Below are positions 61,501-64,000 of a stretch of DNA of 64,000 nucleotides, one piece after another. The position numbers and the translations under genes were made by a program. This stretch comes from Roseiconus lacunae. Lineage in GTDB: Bacteria > Planctomycetota > Planctomycetia > Pirellulales > Pirellulaceae. The stretch lies in assembly GCF_008312935.1 (NCBI RefSeq), contig NZ_VSZO01000014.1, positions 62,001 through 126,000 of the forward strand. The letters run 5' to 3'. How positions within the stretch are numbered: position 1 is the first letter of the stretch; each line of letters begins with the position of its first letter. A model generated the notes under the pieces. The model made no database searches. It was not told where the DNA came from and was given only the letters and a program-made list of their open reading frames with translations.

Positions 61501-62610
61501 GGTGAACTGGATCGCCCGACTACCGCCGGATTCGCCGAACACTTTCGACGCGAAGCTGATTTCTAAACCGGATGCGACACCCAGGTTACTACTGACGCGT
61601 GGGACGACGTTCAGTTCGGTCGGGGTAACGACGAGGTCTTCGACTTGGTCGACTGCCGTACCGACGCGCAGCCGGAACGTGCCGCCTTCGAGCGGGACGC
61701 CAGGCAAGGCGTTCAAGTCGTCGGCAAAGATCAATCGAGCGACGTTGGTTTCCGCGTCGTAGATCACGCGATCGGGTTGATAGAACACATCGTCCGTCGT
61801 GCGAACGGTTTCTTGCGTCAGCAACAATTGATAGAAACGAGGATTCTCTGCCGAGCGTTCGGTCGGCTGCCCCGTTGCCGGATCGTTTTCGACGAACAGT
61901 TCATCGTCGTTGAAGTAGACCAAGATTTCGTCACGACGTTGCTCCAACGATCGATCGCTCATCCGCACGACCGGTTGTGGCACGACCGCCTCGACACGCG
62001 CCCCCAGACGCAGTTCGAATTGGATGTGCTCGGAATTCCCAAGCCCGTCGCGGGACGTCAAAAACTCGCCTTGCAAGTTGCGCAGTCCAACGATCGGCCC
62101 TTCCGCTCGATTGGGTGCGTCATAACCGAAGACATCGATACGGTAACGATCGTCGGGAAGCGAATCGGCGAAACGAACCACCACTTCGTTGTCTGCCAAT
62201 GCACCCAGTGAAACCGAACCCGGCTGAATCACGACGTCGTCCGCAGTATCAAACTGTTCGTCCGGGCCGGCGCGACGAATTTGGATCGCATCGAGCGTGT
62301 TCGGATCGATCTGTTGATTTTCGTCAAACCGGAATGTCAACGAACGTGGCGAGGTGTCGCGCACCGTTCCGTCAACGATCAGTTCACCCTCGTTGGGCTG
62401 GATCCCGATCAACTGCGGACCGGCAAGCAGTTGCCGTTGCTCGAGTGATTCCAGCAGATGCCGACGTCGCATATCGCGAGACTTCGACCCGCGACGGGAA
62501 CGTGATTTTTCCGAACCGCGGCCGGAACTAGCTGGCAGACCGTGTTGAGACTCGGTGTTGTCCGCGGAAGGGCGATTGGACGGCGAGTTCTTTCGCTGAC
62601 GCGAAGTCAT
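43579..62610 (-). CDS. Giant secreted protein B (6343 aa) with degenerate metzincin, embedded subtilase, beta-helix, cadherin-like repeats and dockerin
   Basis: Start 62610 (MTSRQRKN) has GAAGG upstream; a second in-frame ATG at 62625 has none. Order by approximate residue: LEPR-XLL (LEQRQLLAGP) ~55-65; Ig-like; metzincin-like region ~520-660 in which HExxHxxGxxH is replaced by ASIGLILGLDE; PPC-like; DGDLDGTPSGVHNFWF marker ~990; beta-helix ~1200-1870; PPC-like; subtilisin-like domain ~2520-2910 with propeptide and full D/H/S triad (VAVIDSG, NGHGTHVAG, GTSMASPHVAG); LYLDNFIVGFAERGE marker ~3035; a run of 'FTISDG...TFEF' repeats, most between ~4500 and 5350; DFGDAP/GEVED; cadherin-like repeats; two dockerin-like loops ~6170-6240; acidic tail. 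Exported; likely surface-associated protease. The longest gene in the window and paralogous to giant A. Confidence 0.9.
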   Translation of the reverse strand: MTSRQRKNSPSNRPSADNTESQHGLPASSGRGSEKSRSRRGSKSRDMRRRHLLESLEQRQLLAGPQLIGIQPNEGELIVDGTVRDTSPRSLTFRFDENQQIDPNTLDAIQIRRAGPDEQFDTADDVVIQPGSVSLGALADNEVVVRFADSLPDDRYRIDVFGYDAPNRAEGPIVGLRNLQGEFLTSRDGLGNSEHIQFELRLGARVEAVVPQPVVRMSDRSLEQRRDEILVYFNDDELFVENDPATGQPTERSAENPRFYQLLLTQETVRTTDDVFYQPDRVIYDAETNVARLIFADDLNALPGVPLEGGTFRLRVGTAVDQVEDLVVTPTELNVVPRVSSNLGVASGLEISFASKVFGESGGSRAIQFTDSGSGGLTVALDANTGAVVYDLGGAAVTVSQLRDAARNTPEVDAIMSVSFGLDGIAGSGGALQVPSTVAGTFLHMTAAGDTLTTALDIGVFGQDGNQLLSSITINESIDPQPYNVQLPGALTDPGRADAAVVGAINERFGPDVTDGVTEINYNFQSVFAGGTGTGLPAQVNNITEIQKTRVREALSLWANYIGVQFRETADSGLTIALGSLGELDAVDEGVIRNVPVLDADVRVDPTFENPAIVFSNQVQFDLNYGEDFFRKAMASIGLILGLDESADVTEQTLMALDPDFLNATINPGTFVAPTDPFIPSQSAVQQKINSQIDAQTIGEPLPNSLEGDEPVFPGRLDVMHGELLHRADSIDVDLYRFEVALDAGREFGTLTVESFAERLPDSSLLDTSLTLFQDVSATATSDFGLGSDLLVRFDSQLPGELGNRSRIEFIQTDRVIGDVDIRVDRIVASNGTLVENAVRVDLPRRGPSVSSLTVGQIIDAINNDAFASSLFEAAIVEGELNAQVIDVPASAFSPIRLSDGGTVALTRNDDYFSNDSLLTAQLENGVYYIGVAASGNDSYDPALSGSGYGGTTQGDYELLVKFEPQVSQTDVIRDRDSDRVGVPGTAIDGDLDGTPSGVHNFWFQTRPLDRILEVVSDGTGVVAGQTMTVTGANGASRKFEFVPIGSNPQPGNVAVRYSGLSSISNLASSLASAINANLGVLNVTATVQSNPSDPLAPAHVTLTGERSLKFSNVFQGVEALGRTLFVDKVASVVSDGSTDQPFRDISGVGGTGAFDAALPGDIVRIVGNGGQDNDPSTVADNFSYKIGLSEIGGATLEDGRHMNVPKGVTTMIDAGAAFKLRSSTISVGSNNLLSDRSGGALQVLGTPRLLEVGDPGAPGSGDSGLVDLDVSGNVVFTSTRDRAVDSAASGNSPLPADGNWGGLIFRNDLDASEGRANLEDEGIFLQVVNHADIRYGGGSNILINSIQQTVNPIQIVDLRPTITFNEITNNAGAAMSASPDAFLETRFQAPRFQQAGAFTADYSRIGPDIRQNLIVDNSINGLFIRTVPGFGQAAQPLTVSAHIDDVDVVHYVAENIIIAGQPGGPIQDGFKPSVSSATLNTVGGGTLADGTYDYRMTFVDSSGFESLPSDPTASINIGAGARTVQFLNLPLIQDDSDYVSRRVYRLDPGTGEYHLIAELNRSQTTFVDNGSVDGGAILDLNREGVRGRLNGSLVIDPNTVIKFRGARIELGHGTNLIAEGVRGQNVVFTSSLDDRFGAGGSFDTNDDSGTPGGGTDPSRGDWSGIYASPTANVSLDHAIVAYGGGVSLIEGGQSRGFAALELQQADARVTNSRFEYNDHGQDGSGPIGRNGRLAITPSTIYARFTEPVLADNQFIDNYGSIIDIDLASMTDQLNLDAGRQTGAIDRLVGYDDNVGPLVRGNTTDSVASDEFGTRQLNGLRIRGGELAGGSVWDDTDITHVLYSSVIVGNSISGSGLTLKSRPDESLVVKFVGEGTPNSDTAGTGITATGSTGDVADRIGGTVHVLGLPGAPVILTSLFDDSVGAGRKPDGTAQTDTNGDGAGSRPAGNDWRSLLFDGLSNDRNTAVVVEQELSTAAPPGRNASVENAQVLGELAERLTASDDVARLGFEVQGFIGAEGDIDTYTFNATAGTQVWIDVDRTSLGLDSVLEVIDDAGNVIARSDDSFNEIDNPSELDVFENDVLVDPLGEGEDPRTARWVNGEYYDVESTNLRDAGMRITLPGVVGTRSNYFIRVRASSVDPDDIAGGSTTGAYTFQLRLQEAQEYPGSVVRYADIRYANHGVHVQGLPGSSPLIGEAQENESADMLSEEGHELIEDLFVLPTGGLGIEGEPNYPTDLYADNGELTGGFYGGFDAFDPQVLNSRPQNLGDLIDSKTGTISVGGQLSSIDDIDFYQIDIDREGMMGASRRSTVFDIDFAAGFDRPDTNISVFYSPTANPNQARLVLFGENSNVLDDQSSPLSTELIGELLERGSISTQDPLIGPVSLPAGSYFIAITESSRTPVELDSDYVRRAPIDSTVRIFDDRIETSGGGTAEAPVYQDFVDTATGGWSVTTNRDLDIGHRPIETFSTSEVVVPAAEVSTFNSQLSLAMTKAALTSGLEDNGEGNYNGDPYHNLQSGTDYTPDKLILAFNDGVSQQSKNAILSRYGLQVQKEFQTFNGMVASTPAGADIPAMVADLFQEDNILYAEPDFLVELDAIPDDPQFGSQWHYNNTGQSFGTPDADIDLPEAWDTFTGSDQVVVAVIDSGLEMTHPDIVDNLWTNPGEIPGDGIDNDNNGYIDDVNGIDALDGDVDPSDSNGHGTHVAGTVAATGNNGIGVSGVSWNTKVMPLRVCDITCSSAGIVEAIDYATMMRRDHGINVAVSNNSYGGFFPSFAAQAAIQAHTNEGILFVTSAGNDSLNIDQLPTYPASYPVPGIVSVSATDDNDVLADFSNFGAGNVDLSAPGDEILSLGLGGTYVYNSGTSMASPHVAGVAALLAGYSPTATTVDLKNALMIGADSIPGLLGSSITGARLNAAGALAALPSGLIGNESYFFDRSEETGVLSATPFDLTGYSAADMPRFYFDFFVDKANTDQITVQAHSAEQPTPVELDIDLNSLEYVGLWNQAIIDLDQFAGNTDIVIEFIYETDMNASAEGLYLDNFIVGFAERGELVNGASFAVAEFTPATGGLTGHYQLEVRPGTEYTESLEGGFYIDRALAAAPRTVETLYLQLRPGSSIKPYETFEIDILNTVTGLDEALRFQFVPSMASMQDPAKLDPTAVSVSYDRLDSAADIGNRLDLTIGGLSDYAFFDSGRTEIKLTDSFDTNERHANALTLIAPAADQVSEGSTFRLSDGRQSLTFEFTTDSTVSFGNIPVPFSIGASEVEMARILIDVINSDVVQGSLNLRASTVPGDWDFVGTTSSDMLPTDARIALHGNAVGNFNSIERVSDAPSGPLPTSANGHLVLSAIYQTGTGDFNTVRTQGQVIIENNTITEVRAIGIWSDPGQRGTDPEDVRNEVTDPAGTNYIRMPPVGNSALGGVINFPELNDSVAGGIMPGIVAQNNIIDRAGYTAIKSDGETRAFVLEWNDLMLIYASGNTVVNSPGDIMIPDGFTFALDAGGTRVVFEFEEVGGVPTNLGGSGVVGGDGFVDGHVPVYYRLGAGSTTYNPSLPDPVRNIGSTYHEIMLSIYESIQGSILVTNGLVELVRPTLGPSLTYTGIPQQQSEDDTLIQPRPQFIDPNFLDYATPAIYLEGVTGLYASQAFQKQVGSGRTSMLNLNRLAYFPDEAEIETVYDDTTGLATNAPAPMMPIAEAPQPLAKLVNNTIRGSDGTEGAILEDGSLSPAIESAADEPNDTIFNAVDTKLEVSHRGAYTSTGTIGDNQNFLTADQDVDFFKVELGVGDRLIVDIDTAADTDPSTHLRVFDSSGVEVFVGTTGQLADHLNPGYSSYAATPLTDVDNGRDQFVDFTALKKDTYYVGVSSVGNEAYEAKSLAERTAGTGGEGDYEINIEVLAPRSFVFSLDQHPIDPYGAEQLSGNINGQTAGPPPAQTLVGTTFTISQIPDYLIPTRAGDAYAGVNADGNRVTFEFTSGQNVVVLGNGNINVPILDAQLGGDGFRVPDIMRAISNAINGFLNNPALPNHEVGNGPNGQDGPITRVVAHALGGSDGDNVGINNMTRENGAFVDPTELPYGIFGSVDYPVGFGHDRRESGGTANIIPNGTLTDSRGTTELYVLIENAAKIEISPEARAQGLKLGPDNTGLTIDRLGNTSFASESDQLLAEQGIFVGSGSSATVLNNVIVNAHQSLVKEESSVFGFGGRVTELSPDISVKQGSVVATGNTFQYDDHRNTQIRSDISWWVGFGGFVNTNLAQDTSLSTDFRTGPSNVAGGNSDFNFVVRQPNTPGQSPGNFITFIGDDLLTDGAAGRFTPAANSGIIDSAVNSIDPLVDLVTLNSQLGIPTRVIAAPARDHSGQLRADEPTMAPPAGIGADVFKDRGALDRADFVGPVANLETPLDNDFAGSDTDPALTFVNREDGTFTEFRVLVQDLGDDSNPFVGSGIDPTTVIVPPIPGLRNAGANITLFENDRLLQEGVDYTFSFDETRGVITLKALAGVWRDDRAYRIELNNRDRTVLVAPKANQVGDGDQISVIDSNGGTVIFEFETGFLLNMPEVLTLEVPSQGTNQGGLIDGGVFTLAGLVFELDSNGTTVPGSIPVALPTASTPINPNAREAYLSQIADNIRDAIQGAVDNPNTVLDVEVRTVGSRILIGSEAGTVVDAGTSGLVIEPRTIGLEVPPAGSDIGGVIVGETFTISDGDDTVTFQFEDATTPAAAGNVGVDISAVGGTALGPQETAEAIIAAIEGTALRVTPELNGRIIFLGLPEDGSASVPSGRLLAVGVSRTPADGDLITITPSDAGTPVVFEINRTDEPDGTGGTMDDGVTAGNIALNINRETTADQMAEIFATALQSQTIVGLDSELVAPVGMGIVQIGGTENLEIDVAGTQFRVEGSPGVTGVSTLEVFGPLLMSVPLTAPADGESFIIYDDNGLPVNFEFDSDGILVDPFATRITFMQFDDQAALTTAVVAAINGSTTGVTASVTGTGRISLGRIESDRVDTSGTSLSTRRGIVSDGESLTISQGGISVTYEFESVVNGGGVGQGHIPVPFLPDSTPLDVANSLAAAISSNPGGLDVDPQVSPEGLVELNDVAGTTVDITSAASLILTGVPGGANPILLAPNDSPEEINREILAAISRLSGTSPLQAVNRGGATLFIENARRIDGIVDSFFLPAIKDLSGNLLSANREDNTTQFTLLLPTIGLDYGDAPDPRDSVAGLYSSLLSSDGARHVITTDLVLGTRVDAEPDAQVTSLADGDDLIVTISSQGALFATSVEDGFAAIEVLQTVDATTRDGDTITLSIADREVTLEFDTDGIFSEENFAIAPLDPTSLSSITTAIVNAINESGLAPADVQISGDRVRVFSDDEDGVSFTSELNPNGNLSKSLITPITVTVSGTGVLQGWIDFNADGDWDDPGEQIIVGTESEALFVDTGEPVERTFNVTVPAFATPPNNATATYARFRISREGGLGPNGLALSGEVEDYRLLLVSDSAPSLTGDQSTRTFNVQEDGALLALDRDGGSTSSVADDGLLKNIVDPDGDLVEIYSEDTGVRTLTVDGEVAGQLNVSADGTFTFVPAAEFNGQAVFTVRLTDVKPTNPEANLVSQTPLTVTINVNPVNDQPFATVSDVETSVQINEDEPIVFTAEELIDPYYVAGPMNEFDQPLIFQSVSSIIGGESVSSLGGILEILPGGRSVRYTPPVDYNGAAPDTFNFTVADVPGTLQTARTADKQGTVSITVIPVNDPPIARTDFYNATEDTSLAIAVRGDGQTIVGILDNDRPGPQNEIDPPSSQTLVLPTDQFDTPISTERGGTVRFVNGALLYTPPGLYSGPDSFTYRVADSEGAESIGTVSIDVGGENDAPQFEGVDGQKDDNDNPVMEITFPEAKPNALSTPFVLNTWFSDPENDPLEYSVVSSDPSIVSVNLDGSSLTLTRPAFAYGVVTLTVTATDTSDVSTTADITITIVNENDSPIVTGTFGTLTVEEDNQIIRQLSDVFTDPDNDPLIYTITKLGSIIRPTADDIANHPLIESITTSNGELKITPKPDQFGSVEIEIEATDGEARVNDRFDFVVTPVEDSPRGQDDEYNLPIGSTLRRLNPAQGVLANDSDPDGDTISVQLPIVSGPTRGTLQINADGTFVYNNETGNVGDTDSFVYRVIDSNGNVSANRTVTLTLNRSQYQNPIGGMEADVNADGFISPIDALRVINLIARRGGGAGAVSVSDIGTPPPDFYDVNGDGIVSPGDALAVINALALRQSNGGEGELVSAAGTTHFAAASSDFLPPTATTFVPAASQNSELEDLSATDVADSLLTAGMEIETTAGVDVNSLAGESNSDAHRDSVDELWGDLSEDLDDLLDL

Positions 62611-62625
62611 AGAGCAGACCTTCAT

Positions 62626-63578
62626 GGGGGCCCAACTGTCCTCTGGAAGTCAATTTCCGGCGACAGGTTGGCTGGTAGGGGTGGACAATCGTTTTGAACG
62701 TGACGGGTTCCGGTGAAGAATTCCGTCAGTAAATAAGGCAATTCTTGACAAGTCACCTCCCATTCCTGCGGTCAGGGCCGAGAGGCGAGTGCCGAGTATA
62801 GTTCGACCGAAATTACCCGCAAATTTTTGCGAGCGTTCCTAGCCGATCACCCGTCACGAGGGTTCCGGTCGTGAGGGCAACTTCGTCGAGCTGAACCGAT
62901 GGATACTCTCCTGTGGGGTGTCTTCACACGGTTCCACAGGGCTGGTATTCAGCGGATGACGCGGTCATGGCGCGGCTTAACGTCGACTTTGGACGATCAA
63001 TTGATTCCAAAGTTCCGCACATTCGCCCCTTCTAATCGCTTCAATCAAACCACACGGTCGCTCAAACCCGTTTTGCCGACCGCCAACCCTCGAACGACCG
63101 AGGGTCAACGCTCATTTGACAGCATGCACCACCCGCTGGCATTTGGATGCCCTGCTCTGTCGGTAAACCCTCAACTTTTACCGGAACGCTCGAAGGTCGA
63201 TTCGGTTTCGAAAGGTGTCCCGGTTGTAGGTCGAGTCGCGTACAATGGTCCGAGTTTGACTAACCAAAACATTTGCAATTCCCCCGCAACCGGAGGGGAA
63301 AAGCTTGACCCCGTGGCGGACCACCCCTTAAATTAGACAATTAGTCTTGAATCAGCGGCGTTTGGCAAACGGGTCATACGCCTAGTCCGGCAAATCGGTC
63401 GCAATCTCACTTCGTCGGGACAGCGTGACTTTGCTATGGTCGCTCAAATCGCAGGGCGACTGAAAATGCGAGGTGACATTGTCGTGCGTGGTGGTATTGT
63501 CAGGACATTGTTTGTCAGGGCACTGTTTTTGTTTGGATCGGTACTTTCGCGTCACCTGCCAATCGCAGCGAGGCACTT
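62626..63578. other. Intergenic stretch upstream of giant B
   Basis: About 950 bp. A 145-codon plus-strand frame (62899-63336) is compositionally unlike protein and lacks a ribosome-binding site, so I do not call it. Structures seen: ACCCTCG/CGAGGGT hairpin at 63086-63105, CGGTAAA/TTTACCG hairpin near 63162-63184, and a 7-bp AAGAATT/AATTCTT inverted repeat around 62717-62756 in the AT-richer patch upstream of giant B, which is the probable promoter zone. It contains no recognisable RNA gene. Confidence 0.45.
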
Positions 63579-64000
63579 ATGAAAAGCGATGTTGAAAATG
63601 CTCAGTCACAGACTGTTTTTCGCCTCACCGGCCAGGTCCGTCGACGGCTTTGGGTCGCGTCGATGATCGAAGGCGGCTCGTTCGGACTACTCGGCGGATC
63701 AGCGCTCGCGTTGGTCGTTGCCTTGATTCAACCTTGGGTCTTAGAGCAAGCCTCGTGGCAAACCCCGCTATGGATCGTTGCCATCGGCGGCATTGTCGGT
63801 TTAGTCGTCGGGGCAATGCGCAGCCGTAGCGATACCGCTGCCGCACGGTTGATCGACGAACATTTTGGACTCAAAGACCGCTCGGTGACCAGTTTGGAAT
63901 TCATTCGCTCGAAACAGCAGAATGATCCCGGCAAGCGATTACAACTCGAAGAAGCACACCGGCACCTCGAACAAGTTGACGCCAAGTCGTGTGTTGCGCT
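63579..64000 (+). CDS. Partial membrane-protein gene, cut by the right edge
   Basis: The frame from ATG 63579 is open to the window end (140 codons, no stop). GAGG lies 6 nt upstream. Translation: MKSDVENAQSQTVFRLT..., a hydrophobic segment (GGSFGLLGGSALALVVALI), a second one (PLWIVAIGGIVGLVVGAM), then RSRSDTAAARLIDEHFGLKDRSVTSLEF. The last part is typical of the N-terminus of large planctomycete or DUF4175-like membrane proteins, where two spans are followed by a coiled-coil region. Function unknown. Confidence 0.75.
   Translation, partial: MKSDVENAQSQTVFRLTGQVRRRLWVASMIEGGSFGLLGGSALALVVALIQPWVLEQASWQTPLWIVAIGGIVGLVVGAMRSRSDTAAARLIDEHFGLKDRSVTSLEFIRSKQQNDPGKRLQLEEAHRHLEQVDAKSCVA

Noticed and set aside
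43579-62610. CRISPR-like or phage-type repeat arrays within the giant genes
   Set aside because: Repeats are diverged protein domain repeats in one open frame; no short identical repeats with unique spacers are present.
62899-63336. 145-codon plus-strand frame upstream of giant B
   Set aside because: No ribosome-binding site, no domain or secondary-structure pattern, composition of a random GC-rich frame.

Overview
The window looks like a chromosomal piece of a marine planctomycete of the Rhodopirellula/Pirellulaceae type. The signs are three very large secreted proteins with an N-terminal LEPR-XLL-like motif (LExRxLL/M) and C-terminal dockerin-like repeats, a PEP-CTERM protein, an arylsulfatase, a fused membrane/spermidine-synthase-like protein, small secreted Tyr/Pro- or Cys-rich proteins, weak Shine-Dalgarno signals and moderately high GC. 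Species assignment is an inference; no rRNA or tRNA gene was seen.

Left part (1-18.7 kb, all + strand). A 2355-aa mosaic surface protein (734-7801) carries three choice-of-anchor-M-like domains, a Calx-beta repeat, FG-GAP repeats, cadherin-like repeats and a block of HAF repeats. It is followed by a PEP-CTERM protein, a secreted protein of unknown function, a membrane spermidine-synthase-like protein, a prepilin-peptidase-like protein that appears to lack its catalytic aspartates, a CobW-family GTPase, a small secreted protein and a C-T-P-T-R sulfatase. A 0.6-kb gap before the CobW gene holds a nested inverted-repeat element and what looks like a scrap of a type I restriction methyltransferase gene.

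Middle (18.7-26.1 kb). On the - strand are a TPR protein with a small WXG100-like helical protein just downstream (14 nt apart), and two small secreted proteins. On the + strand follows a type IIA topoisomerase pair. The pair has topoisomerase IV (ParC/ParE) rather than gyrase hallmarks.

Right part (26.3-62.6 kb, - strand). Two adjacent giant genes of 16.8 and 19.0 kb encode 5596- and about 6343-residue paralogous secreted proteins. Both run: LEPR-XLL motif, metzincin-like region, PPC-like segments, beta-helix, central variable module, DFGDAP/GEVED region, cadherin-like repeats, dockerin. One copy has an intact HExxHxxGxxH zinc motif. In the other this motif is fully degenerate, but a complete subtilisin-like protease sits at the position where its neighbour has different modules. 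This pair is the most interesting feature of the window. The right edge cuts a membrane-protein gene that starts at 63579.

The common theme is the cell surface: exported adhesive or degradative proteins, sulfated-polysaccharide breakdown (sulfatase), export and sorting. Housekeeping topoisomerase genes are embedded among them. Functional links between these genes are inferred from position only. Domain names come from motif recognition by eye, without database searches.
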